Under the pieces are notes generated by a model, which worked only from the letters and a program-made list of their open reading frames with translations, ran no database searches and had not been told where the DNA came from. Made by a program: the position numbers and the translations under genes. A DNA stretch of 64,000 bases, from assembly GCF_014201195.1 (NCBI RefSeq), contig NZ_JACHDS010000001.1:5146001-5210000 (forward strand), given 5' to 3'. Of this stretch, positions 1 through 9,912 are shown one piece after another. Position 1 is the first letter of the stretch; each line of letters opens with the position of its first letter. This DNA comes from Nocardiopsis mwathae. GTDB lineage: Bacteria; Actinomycetota; Actinomycetes; Streptosporangiales; Streptosporangiaceae.

Positions 1-1085
1 GCCTGAAGAGCACCTTCGACGGCAACTCGCCGCAGAACTTCCCCGGGCTCACCGCGCCCGTCCGCAACGACAGCAACCGCTCGTGGGGCACCGTCGACCT
101 GGTGAAGGCCACGGCCAAGTCGGTCAACACCGCCTACGTGCAGCTGGCCATCGACACGACCCCGCAGGCCGTCGTCGACACCGCCGAGGCGTCCGGCATC
201 GCCAAGGAGCAGTTCGAAACCGCCGACCTGGGTCCGAACATCGCCCTGGGCACCTACCAGGTGACCGCGCTCGACCAGGCCGCCGGGTACGCGACCTTCG
301 CCAACGGCGGCGTGCACATCCCGCAGCACATGGTCACCGAGGTCAAGGACCCCGCCACCGGGCAGCGACTGCACCCCGACGACCAGGGGCGGTTGGACAG
401 CGGCAAGCGCGCGTTCTCCGAAGCCGCGGCCGCGGACGCCACCTACGCCATGACCCAGGTGGTGGAGAACGGCGGCGGCGACAAGGCCGCACTGCCCGAC
501 GGCCGCCCCGTGGCGGGCAAGACCGGTACCTCCAACGACGCGAAGTCGGCCTGGTTCGTCGGCTACACCCCGCAGCTGTCGGTCGCGGTCGGCCTGAGCC
601 GCACCGACGGCCAGCGGCTGGTCATCCCCGGCGTCTCCGACGTCTACGGCGGCACCACCTCCGCCCGGATCTGGCGCAACTTCATGGCCAAGGCGATGGA
701 GGGCCAGCCGGTGAAGGACTTCCCCGCGCCCGCGTGGACCGGGAGTACGAGGAACGATGCGCCCGTGACCTCGCCCTCGCCGGAACCGGAGTCGAGCCCG
801 AGCGACAAGCCGGAGCCGACGCCGACCCCGTCGACCGAGCCCGACCCCACCCCGGACCCCGACCTGGACCCGACCCCGGACCCCGAGCCGACCTGCCTTC
901 CGTTCGACCCGCGCTGCCACACCGGCGGCGGGGGCGGCGGATCGGGAGGCGGTGACACCGGCGGCGGAGGGTCGGGCGGATCCGGCGATGGCGGCTCCGG
1001 TGGCGGCGGCTCCGGCGGATCCGGTGGTGAGGGCGGCGGCAACGGCGGTGGCGGCGGCCTCCTGGACGGCCTGGCGATACGCTGA
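1..1085 (+). CDS. Penicillin-binding protein, C-terminal transpeptidase part (5' end outside window)
   Basis: The open frame enters at base 3 without a start codon and stops at 1083-1085, so only the C-terminal ~360 residues are present. It carries the class A PBP transpeptidase motifs SVN (about base 120) and KTGTS (about base 519), which close the active site that cross-links peptidoglycan outside the membrane. The SxxK serine must lie upstream of the window. The domain is closely similar to the complete PBP at 3027-5633, so the two are tandem paralogues. The last ~120 residues are a Pro/Glu/Asp repeat followed by a Gly/Ser-rich tail, typical of actinomycete PonA-type enzymes. Function is confident; the exact PBP subclass is not. 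Confidence 0.93.
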   Translation, partial: LKSTFDGNSPQNFPGLTAPVRNDSNRSWGTVDLVKATAKSVNTAYVQLAIDTTPQAVVDTAEASGIAKEQFETADLGPNIALGTYQVTALDQAAGYATFANGGVHIPQHMVTEVKDPATGQRLHPDDQGRLDSGKRAFSEAAAADATYAMTQVVENGGGDKAALPDGRPVAGKTGTSNDAKSAWFVGYTPQLSVAVGLSRTDGQRLVIPGVSDVYGGTTSARIWRNFMAKAMEGQPVKDFPAPAWTGSTRNDAPVTSPSPEPESSPSDKPEPTPTPSTEPDPTPDPDLDPTPDPEPTCLPFDPRCHTGGGGGGSGGGDTGGGGSGGSGDGGSGGGGSGGSGGEGGGNGGGGGLLDGLAIR

Positions 1086-1111
1086 GGGGTTCGAAAGGAG
1101 CCCTGATCACC

Positions 1112-1336
1112 ATGAAGTCCAACCCGTTCGGCGGCTACGCCGGGGCACTCACCGCCGGAATCGTCGGGGGGATGGTGATCGGGGTCGCCATGGACAACAT
1201 CCCCGTCGGCGTCGCGATCGGTGCGGGCGTCGGCGGCGTCCTGATCGCCGTTTTCTCCGAAGGCGGCAAGAATCGCGAGGACGGCGGTGGCGGTGTCGAC
1301 GGGACGGGTGGCCCCGGGGGCAGCCGTCCCGACTAG
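1112..1336 (+). CDS. Small glycine-rich membrane protein (74 aa)
   Basis: ATG at 1112 has an AAAGGAG ribosome binding site about 11 bases upstream and follows the PBP stop by only 26 bases, so co-transcription is likely. The protein has two short hydrophobic stretches (about residues 8-27 and 31-48), giving a helical hairpin, then a charged Gly/Asp-rich tail. The family is not recognised. Position suggests an accessory of the cell-wall gene in front, which is inference only. Confidence 0.7.
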   Translation: MKSNPFGGYAGALTAGIVGGMVIGVAMDNIPVGVAIGAGVGGVLIAVFSEGGKNREDGGGGVDGTGGPGGSRPD

Positions 1337-1422
1337 TCGACATGCCGTGAAGCCGACTCGTCGAGGTCTCGCGTCGTCGACGAGTTGACTCTGCCCCTGG
1401 GGAAGCACCCACAGTCGTCACC

Positions 1423-2283
1423 ATGATGAGCATCGGAGAGTTCACCCGGCTGACCACCCTCAGCGCCAAGGCACTGCGCCTCTACGACGAGCGCGGCCTG
1501 CTGCGCCCCGCGTCCGTGGACGCCTGGTCGGGGTACCGCCGCTACACCGCGGCCCAGCTCCCCGCGGCCCTCCGGCTCAGGGCGCTGCGCGACGCCGGGA
1601 TTCCGCTGGCCCATGCGGACCACGTCCTCGGCGACGCGGAGACGGCGCGGGAGGCGCTGGCCGGGCACCGCGCCCGGCTCGCCGCGGAACGCGCACGCCA
1701 GGACGCCGCCCTGGCCCTTCTGGAGGACATGGTCCGCGGCGAGGGGCACTCGTCGCGCGATGTCGAGGTGCGCCGGGCACCGGCCCAGCCCTGGGCGGGC
1801 GTCGTGCTGGAGCTTCCCGACGAGGACGACGGTGTCGGCCGAGACGCGGGCGGAGGCGGAGGCGAGGACGCCGAGATCGCGTGGTGCAACGACGCCTTCG
1901 CCGCGCTGTGGACGGGCCTGGCGGATGAGGGCATCGCGCCCACGGGCGCCTACTGGACGTCGTACCGCGTGGTTCCGGGCACCGATCGCGTCGAGATGCT
2001 GTGCTGCTGGCCGCTGGCCCGTCCGCTTCCTGAAGGATGGTCGCCGCCGGGCCGGACCGTGGCCGCGGGCGTGCTCGCGGAGCGGAGCGAGTATGTCGCC
2101 CGCTGGCGGCCGGATGCCGCGGCCCCCGAGATCCAAGGTGCCGTGCACCCGGCCGTGCTCGCACTTGTCATGGCGGCGGAGCAGCGCGGAGAAGAGCTCG
2201 ACTGGTCACGCCTGCGGCAACTCGGCCTGCTCGATGAACACGGTCGGCCGATCGGGACGGAGATCGCGGTACCCACTGCCTGA
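1423..2283 (+). CDS. MerR-family transcriptional regulator
   Basis: The N-terminus reads IGEFTRLTTLSAKALRLYDE, the canonical MerR winged helix-turn-helix, followed by the wing (ASVDAWSGYRRY) and a dimerisation helix. Residues ~110-280 have no motif I can name but have the size of a GyrI-like effector-binding domain. Two ATG codons in a row (1423, 1426) are possible starts. No metal-binding cysteine pattern is visible, so a small-molecule effector is more likely than a metal. It stands alone between the two PBP loci and its target is unknown. Confidence 0.88.
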   Translation: MMSIGEFTRLTTLSAKALRLYDERGLLRPASVDAWSGYRRYTAAQLPAALRLRALRDAGIPLAHADHVLGDAETAREALAGHRARLAAERARQDAALALLEDMVRGEGHSSRDVEVRRAPAQPWAGVVLELPDEDDGVGRDAGGGGGEDAEIAWCNDAFAALWTGLADEGIAPTGAYWTSYRVVPGTDRVEMLCCWPLARPLPEGWSPPGRTVAAGVLAERSEYVARWRPDAAAPEIQGAVHPAVLALVMAAEQRGEELDWSRLRQLGLLDEHGRPIGTEIAVPTA

Positions 2284-3026
2284 TCGTCCCGCTGCGGGGG
2301 CGGCGGCGTTCGCGCCGTCGGCTCCGTCGTCGTGTAGGCCCGGAAGGCCGCGATGATCGGCGGTGTGGTGTGCACTACATCGAAGGTCAACCGCGAGTTG
2401 ACCGTCCATTGCCTGCCCTTTGCCTATGTGACCTGCGCGAACCCGAGCAGGGTGGAACTTCTGGCCGGTGCGCTCCCCGTCGCGGCGTCGGAAGCCGTAC
2501 CCTGTCTGCCACACGCGGGCGGTAGCCAAGGGCGACCAACGAAGTCGCATCGCCGGGTACGCTCACGCCGGGGTTGTGCTATATGGCGCCATCGCCTTAA
2601 CGTGACGGGTGCTTTACGTGTGAGCGCTCCCCATGGTGTCCCCGTGACCGGGGCCGGGGGGCGGTGTGAGGCGCCGGTCCGACCGGTCCTCTTGGTCTGC
2701 GTGGTCCGCCTTTCGGAAGCAGGAGCGACCGAACCAGGAGTGCCGACGGCCACCCCTCGCCCGGGGCGTCGGCTCCGATTCACATCCCGACAGGTCAGCG
2801 ACAGGAGGAAGACGAGGACGACAGCCGGACACCGTGGACGGAAAACCTCGCACCCCCGTGAGGCGTCCAATGGGCGTGGCGGATGAACCCCAGCAGTACC
2901 CCCGCAGTCCGCTCCAGCCCGCCCAACCGGGCATCCGAGACCCGTATCCGCTGAGGAAGCGGACACTTTCCTCGCAACTACCCCGAGTCGTCAGGCCATC
3001 GGCCGATCAGAAGCAATCGAGGACGC
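2284..3026. other. Intergenic region, about 740 bp, no gene seen
   Basis: The stretch between the MerR gene and the second PBP gene has open frames on both strands, but none has actinomycete codon bias or a recognisable family, and base composition is more even than in the flanking genes. It probably carries the promoter of the PBP gene; no convincing -10/-35 pair stands out. GAGG at 3019-3022 is the probable ribosome binding site of the PBP gene. Confidence 0.5.
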
Positions 3027-5633
3027 GTGAGTACCGAAAGACGACGGAGCGCCGGCGGGCGCCGCCGGGCAGGTGGCCCGGAGGACGCCCCGCCCGGCAA
3101 CGGCGGCAGGCGCAGGGCCCCCGGCCCTGCCGGGGACGAACGCGCCGCCGGTAGCCGCAGGGCACGTGAAGACGATGGCGGTGGTTTCTGGGACGACGAG
3201 CGCCCCCGGAGGCGCCGACCGGCCGAGTCCCGGTCGGGTGGTGCCCCGCGCGAGGGCGCGCGGCGTCGTGCCGAATCGGAGCGCGGCGGGCGCCGCAGCA
3301 CGACCCACGGAGCGCGTTCGGAGGGCGGACGCCGAGCTGCCGCCGGGGGTGGCGGGCGACGCCGCCCGCCGACCCGGGACGACTATGACGAGTACGACGA
3401 GCGCGGCCCGGTCAAGCGCTTCTTCGCCAAGGCGTGGAAGCCCGCGCTGGCCAGCCTCGCGCTGATCTTCATCGCCGGTGTCGTCGCGTTCGGCGTCGCG
3501 TACTGGCGGACGCCGGATCCGAACACCATGAACGCGCAGCAGGAAGCGAACATGGTGTCCACGCGTATCGCCTACGAGGACGGATCGGAGGCGGTCACCA
3601 GCGGCGAGCTCAACCGCCAGCCGGTGACCATCGAGCAGATCCCGCCTCAGGTGAAGCACGGCGTGCTCGCCGCGGAGCAGCGCAACTTCTACGACGAGCC
3701 CGGCATCTCCCTGCAGGGCACCCTGCGCGCCATCCTGGGCGGGGGCAAGAAGGGCGGTGGCTCGACCATCACCCAGCAGATGGCCCGGAACTACTACGAG
3801 GGCCTGACCCAGGAGCAGACCTACTCCCGCAAGTTCAAAGAGATCCTGATCTCGATGAAGGCCGGCAACACCATGGAGCCGGACACCATCCTGACGCAGT
3901 ACCTCAACACGATCTACTTCGGCCGCGGCGCCTATGGCATCCAGGCCGCCTCGCAGGCCTACCTCGGCAAGGACGTCGAGGATCTCGACGAGGCCGAGGG
4001 TGCGCTCATGGGCGCGCTCATCCAGCAGCCCGGTAACTTCCAGAACGCGAAGTCCGACCCGAAGATGTTGGAACTGCTGGAAGAGCGCTGGGGCTACGCG
4101 GTCAAGGGCCTTGTGGAGATGCACGAGGACGACCCCGAACTCGGACTGTCCCGTGAAGAGGCCGACAAGCTGGAGTTCCCCGAGATCATCGAGTGGGACA
4201 CCGGCGACGCCTTCGCCGGGGAGAAGGGCTACATCAAGAACGCGGTCGAGAACGAGGCCGAGCGGCGCTACGGCCTCACGGCGCAGGACATCGCCACCGG
4301 CGGCTACCAGATCACGACCTCGCTCGACCCGGACCTGATGGAGGCCGCCTCGGAGGCGTTCGAGAAGGCCGTGCCCAACCTGCCGGAGGAGACCGTCGAG
4401 GGCCTGGCCGCGGTCGACCCGTCGACCGGTGAGATCAAGGCGTTCCATGGTGGCGACGACTTCACAAAGGAGGCCGACAACTCGCTCTACCTGCAGTCGC
4501 AGGCGGGTTCGGCGTTCAAGCCCTATGTGCTGGCCGCCGCACTGGAGAACGGCTACAGCCTGAAGAGCAAGTTCGACGGGAACTCCCCGCAGACCTTCCC
4601 GGGACTCTCCGACCCGGTCCAGAACGACAGCAACAAGTCGTACGGCACGGTCGACCTGGTCGAGTCGACCGCGGATTCGGTCAACACCAGCTACGTGCAG
4701 CTCGCCATCAAGGTCGGCCCGGCCAACGTGGTCGAGACCGCGAAGAAGGCGGGGATCAGGGAAGAACGGTTCGCCACCGCGGACCTCGGCCCGAACATCG
4801 CGCTGGGCACCTACCAGGTGACCGCCCTGGACCAGGCCTCCGGCTACGGCATCTTCGCCAACGAGGGCAAGTACGTCGAACGCCACATGATCACCGAGGT
4901 CAAGGACCGGAACGGCAAGGTCCGTCCGCCGCTCGACGACGACCCCGTAGCCGAGGGGGATCAGCCCGCGATCGACGCCGACAGCGCCGCCGACGCCACC
5001 TACGCCATGACCCAGGTGGTCGAGGACGGCGGTGGTAAGAACGCCGCGCTGCCCGACGGCCGCCCCGTGGCGGGCAAGACCGGTACCTCCAGTGACGCCA
5101 AGTCGGCGTGGTTCGTGGGCTACACGCCGCAGCTGTCGGTGGCGGTCGGCTTGAGCCGTACCGACGGCAAGCAGCTGGAGATCCCCGGCGTCCAGGACGT
5201 CTACGGTGGTACCACCTCCGCCAAGATCTGGCGCGAGTTCATGACCGTGGCCATGAAGGATGTCCCGAAGCAGAACTTCCCGCCCCCCGCGTGGAAGGGT
5301 GAGGAGCGGGACTTCCTTCCCGAACCCGACCCGAACGCCTCGGAGTCGCCCGACCCCGACGCCGCGGAGTCGCCCGAGCCGGAGACCTCCGAGTCCCCGG
5401 ATCTGGAGCCGACGGAGTCGCCCGACCCGGACCCGACGGAGTCGCCCGACCCCTGCGGTCCGCTCGGAGGGCCCGACTGCGACTCGAACCGCCCCGGCGG
5501 TGGCGGCGGTAACGAGGGAAACTCCGGGGGCGGTAACGAGGGCAACCCCGGAGGCGGGGGCAATCCCGGCGGTGGAGGAGACGGCGGAGACCGCGAGGAC
5601 GGCGGAATCGGTATCGCCAACGCGCGGGACTGA
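3027..5633 (+). CDS. Bifunctional class A penicillin-binding protein (transglycosylase/transpeptidase)
   Basis: 868 residues from a GTG start. Residues 1-135 are a very Arg/Gly-rich cytoplasmic segment; one membrane helix follows (~138-160). The GT51 glycosyltransferase domain has AAEQRNFY (catalytic Glu, ~215) and GGSTITQQMARN. The transpeptidase domain has SAFK (serine ~495), SVN (~551) and KTGTS (~684). The tail is Pro/Glu repeats, then Gly/Asn repeats. It polymerises and cross-links peptidoglycan at the outer membrane face. The gene sits directly upstream of the GT87-like gene and the rpsF operon, the position of ponA in related actinobacteria. It is a tandem paralogue of the gene at 1-1085. 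Confidence 0.96.
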   Translation: MSTERRRSAGGRRRAGGPEDAPPGNGGRRRAPGPAGDERAAGSRRAREDDGGGFWDDERPRRRRPAESRSGGAPREGARRRAESERGGRRSTTHGARSEGGRRAAAGGGGRRRPPTRDDYDEYDERGPVKRFFAKAWKPALASLALIFIAGVVAFGVAYWRTPDPNTMNAQQEANMVSTRIAYEDGSEAVTSGELNRQPVTIEQIPPQVKHGVLAAEQRNFYDEPGISLQGTLRAILGGGKKGGGSTITQQMARNYYEGLTQEQTYSRKFKEILISMKAGNTMEPDTILTQYLNTIYFGRGAYGIQAASQAYLGKDVEDLDEAEGALMGALIQQPGNFQNAKSDPKMLELLEERWGYAVKGLVEMHEDDPELGLSREEADKLEFPEIIEWDTGDAFAGEKGYIKNAVENEAERRYGLTAQDIATGGYQITTSLDPDLMEAASEAFEKAVPNLPEETVEGLAAVDPSTGEIKAFHGGDDFTKEADNSLYLQSQAGSAFKPYVLAAALENGYSLKSKFDGNSPQTFPGLSDPVQNDSNKSYGTVDLVESTADSVNTSYVQLAIKVGPANVVETAKKAGIREERFATADLGPNIALGTYQVTALDQASGYGIFANEGKYVERHMITEVKDRNGKVRPPLDDDPVAEGDQPAIDADSAADATYAMTQVVEDGGGKNAALPDGRPVAGKTGTSSDAKSAWFVGYTPQLSVAVGLSRTDGKQLEIPGVQDVYGGTTSAKIWREFMTVAMKDVPKQNFPPPAWKGEERDFLPEPDPNASESPDPDAAESPEPETSESPDLEPTESPDPDPTESPDPCGPLGGPDCDSNRPGGGGGNEGNSGGGNEGNPGGGGNPGGGGDGGDREDGGIGIANARD

Positions 5634-5674
5634 CGGATGAGAACCGCACCGAGCCAGTGAGGTAAGGAAGAGCA

Positions 5675-7066
5675 GTGACCTCCACGTCCGGTGGCTCCGG
5701 ACAGCTGCGTGCCGGCGACGATGACACCATCGCCGCCGGCACGCGGCGTATCACGGGCCAGTCGACACCGCCATGGGCGGCCCTCGCCGCGATCGGGGTG
5801 GCCGGGGCGCTCCTCGGCTACCTGGCCAAGATCCCCTGCCGGTTCGGCGGCGCGTGGGTGGACGGCGGCCAGTACGCCTACGCCTGCTACAGCGACATCT
5901 TCCCGCTGTACTACCGCGACGGCCTGGACGACGGCACCATCCCCTACCTCGATCAGCCGGTCGAGTACCCGGTCCTCACCGGCGGACTGATGCACCTCAT
6001 GGCGCGGGCCGCCGCCTGGCTGCCGGACACCGCCGCGCGGGCGGCGGGCTACTTCGACCTGACGGCCGCGGTCCTGGCGGCGTGCCTGGTGGCGGTGGTC
6101 CTCGGCACCGGGTACCTGGTCGGGCGGGGCGGGGTCGCGGCCGATGGTGGCTCTCGCCCCTTCGACCGGCGGGCGGCGCTGCTCGCCGGGGGGTTCGTCG
6201 CGCTGGTCCCGGCGGCGTTCCTGACCACCTACATCAACTGGGACCTGCTGGCGGTCGCCCTGCTGACCGGTGGGCTCGTCGGCTATGCGCGGGGGTGGCG
6301 GTGGCGCGCCGGGGCGCTCGTCGGGCTGGCCGTCGCCGCGAAGTTCTACCCGTTCCTCTTCTTCGGCCCCCTGCTGGTGCTGACGCTGCGCGACCTGTGG
6401 CGGGGCCGCGGCCAAGGCGTCGGCGGTGGGGTGGCGGTCGGCGACTTCCTGCGCACCCTCGGCGGGGCCGTGCTCGCCTGGGCGGCGGTGAACGTTCCCG
6501 TCCTCGTCGCGGCCCCGGCCGGGTGGGCGGAGTTCTTCGAGTTCAGTAGCGAGCGCGGCACCGACTGGGGGTCCGTCTTCTACGTGCTGGGCGGCTTCGG
6601 CCTGTTCGACAGCGGCGATCGCGACCTGGTCAACCTCACCGGGACGCTGAGCCTGGCCGCCGCGTGCCTGGGCATCGCCGTGCTCGGCCTCCTCGCGCCT
6701 CGGCCGCCCCGGCTGGAGCAGCTGCTCTTCCTCACCGTGGCGGCGTTCCTCATGACGAACAAGGTGTGGTCGCCGCAGTTCGTGCTGTGGCTGCTCCCCC
6801 TCGCGGTGCTCGCCTGGCCGCGGACGGTGCGGCCGTGGCCGGCCGTCGCGGTGTTCGTCCTGTGGCAGCTCGCGGAGGTCGGCTACATCCTCGGTATCTG
6901 GCAGCACCTGCTCTTCATGACCACCCGGGGGGAGGACGGAACGGCGTCGGCCGGGCTCGACTTCGCCGCCTACGCCGTGCTGTCGTTGGGGCGGCTGTCA
7001 GCCCTGGCCGTGGTGTGTGCGCTGGTGGTCGTGGACTGTCTGCGAAGGGGCGATTCCGCCTCTTGA
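5675..7066 (+). CDS. Polytopic membrane protein, GT87/DUF2029-like glycosyltransferase
   Basis: GTG start at 5675, 41 bases after the PBP stop, behind GAGGTAAGGAAG. The 463-residue product has about ten hydrophobic segments, a long periplasmic loop after the first helix containing a YYRDGL motif, and a VEYPVLTGGLM segment. This resembles GT-C fold polyprenyl-phosphate-dependent mannosyl/arabinosyltransferases of the GT87 family. The substrate cannot be read from sequence. Location between ponA-type and rpsF genes is conserved in actinomycetes (established knowledge), suggesting an envelope role. Confidence 0.85.
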   Translation: MTSTSGGSGQLRAGDDDTIAAGTRRITGQSTPPWAALAAIGVAGALLGYLAKIPCRFGGAWVDGGQYAYACYSDIFPLYYRDGLDDGTIPYLDQPVEYPVLTGGLMHLMARAAAWLPDTAARAAGYFDLTAAVLAACLVAVVLGTGYLVGRGGVAADGGSRPFDRRAALLAGGFVALVPAAFLTTYINWDLLAVALLTGGLVGYARGWRWRAGALVGLAVAAKFYPFLFFGPLLVLTLRDLWRGRGQGVGGGVAVGDFLRTLGGAVLAWAAVNVPVLVAAPAGWAEFFEFSSERGTDWGSVFYVLGGFGLFDSGDRDLVNLTGTLSLAAACLGIAVLGLLAPRPPRLEQLLFLTVAAFLMTNKVWSPQFVLWLLPLAVLAWPRTVRPWPAVAVFVLWQLAEVGYILGIWQHLLFMTTRGEDGTASAGLDFAAYAVLSLGRLSALAVVCALVVVDCLRRGDSAS

Positions 7067-7157
7067 CGGCTGGTAGCCTTGGCTTTTGTCTGGCTAAAAG
7101 CCCTCCTGCCATGGAGAGACCATGGCCGCGATAGTCCAGAGGAGGTTACGAACGCCT

Positions 7158-7448
7158 ATGCGTCGTTACGAAGTCATGGTCATCCTCGACCCCAACCTCG
7201 ACGAGCGTACGGTCTCGCCGTCGCTGGAGCAGTTCCTGGGCGTCGTCCGCAACGACGGCGGTTCGGTCGAGAAGGTCGACGTCTGGGGGAAGCGCCGCCT
7301 CTCCTACGACATCGCCAAGAACGCCGACGGCATCTACGCGGTGATCGACCTCACGGCCGAGCCCGCCACCGTCAAGGAGCTGGACCGCCAGCTCAACCTC
7401 ACCGAGGCCGTTCTGCGCACCAAGGTTCTCCGCCCCGAGGCGCACTGA
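7158..7448 (+). CDS. rpsF: 30S ribosomal protein S6
   Basis: The product begins [16 protein letters not shown] and includes [13 protein letters not shown] and the C-terminal [14 protein letters not shown] helix, diagnostic of bS6 of the 30S platform. ATG 7158 is chosen because AGGAGG lies at 7138-7143 and it gives the normal 96-residue length; an upstream in-frame ATG (7122) would add an atypical extension. First gene of rpsF-ssb-rpsR-rplI. Confidence 0.97.
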   Translation: MRRYEVMVILDPNLDERTVSPSLEQFLGVVRNDGGSVEKVDVWGKRRLSYDIAKNADGIYAVIDLTAEPATVKELDRQLNLTEAVLRTKVLRPEAH

Positions 7449-7512
7449 CGCGATCCGCGTCACCGCGTCGACCGTACGCCTGATCCGACTACTTCCAACC
7501 GGAGCCAATCCC

Positions 7513-8082
7513 ATGGCAGGCGAAACCCAGATCACGCTCATCGGCAACCTCGTCGATGACCCTGAACTGCGCTTCACCCCCAGCGGGGCCGCGGTCGCGA
7601 ACTTCCGCGTCGCGTCCACCCCGCGTGTCTTCGACCGCCAGAGCGGTGAGTGGAAAGATGGCGAAGCCATGTTCCTCACCTGCGCCGTCTGGCGGCAGTA
7701 CGCGGAGAACGTCGCTGAGAGTCTGCAGCGCGGCATGCGCGTCATCGTGCAGGGCCGCCTCAAGCAGCGCTCGTTCGAGGACAAGGAAGGGCAGAAGCGC
7801 AGCGTCTTCGAGATCGACGTCGAAGAGGTCGGTCCCGCACTGCGCTACGCCACCGCCAAGGTGACGAAGTCGCAGCGCCAGGGCGGCGGTTTCGGTGGTG
7901 GCGGCGGCGGATTCGGCGGCGGTCCCCAGCAGGGCGGCGGAGGCTACGGCAACCAGGGGGGCGGCTTCGGCGGCCCGCAGGGTGGCCGTTCCGGTCCTCC
8001 CGCCGACGACCCGTGGGCGACCAACGGCGGCGGCGGTGGCTTCGGCGGCGGCGGAGGGTTCTCCGACGAGCCGCCGTTCTAA
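7513..8082 (+). CDS. ssb: Single-stranded DNA-binding protein
   Basis: 189 residues. The N-terminal OB fold (~1-115) starts [20 protein letters not shown] and contains [20 protein letters not shown] Gly-rich linker follows, ending in the acidic tip SDEPPF, the SSB tail that recruits replication and repair partners. It coats single-stranded DNA as a tetramer. Lying between rpsF and rpsR is the standard bacterial arrangement, which marks this as the housekeeping copy. Confidence 0.98.
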   Translation: MAGETQITLIGNLVDDPELRFTPSGAAVANFRVASTPRVFDRQSGEWKDGEAMFLTCAVWRQYAENVAESLQRGMRVIVQGRLKQRSFEDKEGQKRSVFEIDVEEVGPALRYATAKVTKSQRQGGGFGGGGGGFGGGPQQGGGGYGNQGGGFGGPQGGRSGPPADDPWATNGGGGGFGGGGGFSDEPPF

Positions 8083-8158
8083 CACCGTTCCCAGCGGTAT
8101 TTCTGTCCGAATGACCATCCCCGGAGAGATCCGGGGCTCTTGAACAAGGAGCACCACG

Positions 8159-8395
8159 ATGGCGAAGCCGGCAGTGCGCAAGCCCAAGAAGAAGGTTTGC
8201 CTTTTCTGCCAGGAGAAGCTGTCCTACATCGACTACAAGGACACGACTCTGCTGCGCAAGTTCATCTCCGACCGCGGCAAGATCCGCGCCCGTCGGGTGA
8301 CCGGCAACTGCACCCAGCACCAGCGCGACGTCGCCACGGCGATCAAGAACGCCCGCGAGATGGCGCTGCTGCCCTACACCAGCACCGCTCGCTAA
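8159..8395 (+). CDS. rpsR: 30S ribosomal protein S18
   Basis: 78 residues with the bS18 signature [17 protein letters not shown] and [12 protein letters not shown]. It retains CLFC near the N-terminus (~residues 15-18), like zinc-ribbon (C+) S18 forms, although only CxxC plus one later Cys (TGNC) is obvious. AAGGAG precedes the ATG. It binds next to S6 on the 30S platform. Confidence 0.97.
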   Translation: MAKPAVRKPKKKVCLFCQEKLSYIDYKDTTLLRKFISDRGKIRARRVTGNCTQHQRDVATAIKNAREMALLPYTSTAR

Positions 8396-8423
8396 CCGGG
8401 GAATTCCGAGGGAGGTATTAGTC

Positions 8424-8870
8424 GTGAAGCTGATTCTGACCCACGAGGTCAATGGTCTCGGTGCCCCGGGCGACGTCGTCGAGGTGAAGGACGGCTACGG
8501 CCGCAACTACCTGCTGCCCCGCGGGTTCGCCATCCGGTGGACGCGCGGCGGGCAGAAGCAGATCGACTCGATCCGCCGCGCCCGTGCCGCCCGCGACATC
8601 CGCAACCTGGACGACGCCAAGCAGGCCGCCGGCCAGCTGGGCGCGCTGACCGTGAAGCTGACGCAGCGCGCCGGCGAGGGCGGCCGCCTGTTCGGCTCGG
8701 TGACCGCGGCGGACGTCGCCGAGGCCGTCAAGGCCGCCGGCGGCCCGCAGGTCGACAAGCGCCGTATCGAGATCCGCAACCCGATCAAGTCCGTCGGGGA
8801 CCACAAGGTGGAGGTCCGCCTCCACCCCGAGGTCACCGCGACGATCGCACTGGAGGTCGTCGGCGCCTGA
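8424..8870 (+). CDS. rplI: 50S ribosomal protein L9
   Basis: 148 residues from GTG 8424 behind GGGAGGTATTA. The N-terminal domain shows [20 protein letters not shown] and [15 protein letters not shown]; the long connecting helix and the C-terminal domain ([14 protein letters not shown]) follow. Last gene of the rpsF operon, ended by the hairpin at 8909-8943. Confidence 0.98.
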   Translation: MKLILTHEVNGLGAPGDVVEVKDGYGRNYLLPRGFAIRWTRGGQKQIDSIRRARAARDIRNLDDAKQAAGQLGALTVKLTQRAGEGGRLFGSVTAADVAEAVKAAGGPQVDKRRIEIRNPIKSVGDHKVEVRLHPEVTATIALEVVGA

Positions 8871-8908
8871 CGCCGAACCGGCCTCCGGGCACCGGTGCCC
8901 ATGAGTAC

Positions 8909-8943
8909 AGCGGTCCCGCCCCCGTTCCGGGGGCGGGACCGCT
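8909..8943 (+). terminator. Rho-independent-type terminator after rplI
   Basis: Perfect 16-bp stem (arms 8909-8924 and 8928-8943) with a TTC loop. No long T run follows, as is usual in high-GC actinomycetes. Confidence 0.85.
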
Positions 8944-9059
8944 GGCGTTGTGGGAGGTTGAGGACACACCGAAAAGCAAGGGGTGATCGCTTGATCACGC
9001 TTTGCGACTTATCTTTCTGTTGGGGAGCTGCTTCCACACAGGAAGGACGGGGCTTGGAT

Positions 9060-9896
9060 ATGTCCGATCAACGGCGACACCACGACGACCGCAGTCAGGG
9101 CATGACCCGCAGGAGGGCGCTGCACACGGCCGCCCTGGCAGCGGGAGGGGCGTTGCTCGGGGGAGCGGCCGTCCTGGGGGACGCCGACTCCGCTGTGGCC
9201 GAAGCACGACCCTACATCTACACGCGCTCCCAGTGGCGCGCCCGCTCGGCGCGCCGTCCCGCCCAGGTGCTCAACCGGCGACCGGACCGGATCGTGGTGC
9301 ACCACACCGCGACGCCCAACAGCACGAACTACAGCACGAGCCATGCGGCCTCGCTCTCGCGCGCCATCCAGCGCCACCACATGGACAGGAACGGGTGGGA
9401 CGACATCGGCCAGCAGCTCACCATCAGCCGGGGCGGCTACATCATGGAGGGGCGCAACAGCGTGATCTCCGCGCTCGGCCAGGGCAGGCACGTGGTCGGG
9501 GCGCACACCGCCAATCACAACGCGCACACGATCGGCATCGAGAACGAGGGCACCTACACGTCGACGACGCCGCCCGGCGTGCTGATGAACTCCCTCATCG
9601 AGCTATGCGCCTACCTCTGCGCGGTCTACCGGCTCGACCCGCGCCGCGCCATCGTCGGGCACCGCGACTACAACGCGACCAACTGCCCCGGGGACCGGCT
9701 GTACGCGATGCTGCCGATGCTGCGCACCAACGTGGCGCAGCGCATGAGCACCCTGGGGCTGCCCCTGGTGATCCGAGCCGACGAGCTGCTGGAGGCGCCG
9801 GAGGAGCTGCTGCCGACCTTCCCCGAGGTGCCGACGAACGAACGCGGCGACCTCTTCTACCACGGACCCGCCCTCGGGAGCGGAGAGGCGGCCTGA
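9060..9896 (+). CDS. Tat-exported N-acetylmuramoyl-L-alanine amidase (amidase_2/PGRP)
   Basis: 278 residues from ATG 9060 (GGAAGG upstream); an earlier in-frame ATG at 8895 lies inside the rplI terminator and is unlikely. A twin-arginine signal (TRRRALHTAALAAGGALLGG) is followed by an amidase_2 domain beginning YTRSQWRAR. Zinc ligands are visible as VVHHTATPN (first His), GAHTANHN region and GHRDYNATNCPG (second His and Cys). It should cleave the amide bond between N-acetylmuramic acid and L-alanine in exported peptidoglycan turnover. Confidence 0.92.
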   Translation: MSDQRRHHDDRSQGMTRRRALHTAALAAGGALLGGAAVLGDADSAVAEARPYIYTRSQWRARSARRPAQVLNRRPDRIVVHHTATPNSTNYSTSHAASLSRAIQRHHMDRNGWDDIGQQLTISRGGYIMEGRNSVISALGQGRHVVGAHTANHNAHTIGIENEGTYTSTTPPGVLMNSLIELCAYLCAVYRLDPRRAIVGHRDYNATNCPGDRLYAMLPMLRTNVAQRMSTLGLPLVIRADELLEAPEELLPTFPEVPTNERGDLFYHGPALGSGEAA

Positions 9897-9912
9897 ACAG
9901 GGCGGCGTGTGG

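Noticed and set aside
2353-2886. 177-codon plus-strand frame upstream of the PBP gene
   Set aside because: No ribosome binding site, no recognisable motif and codon use unlike neighbours.
2991-4886. 631-codon open frame on the minus strand across the PBP gene
   Set aside because: It is an antisense frame of a high-GC gene; the plus strand encodes a complete PBP with all motifs, and the antisense product matches no family.
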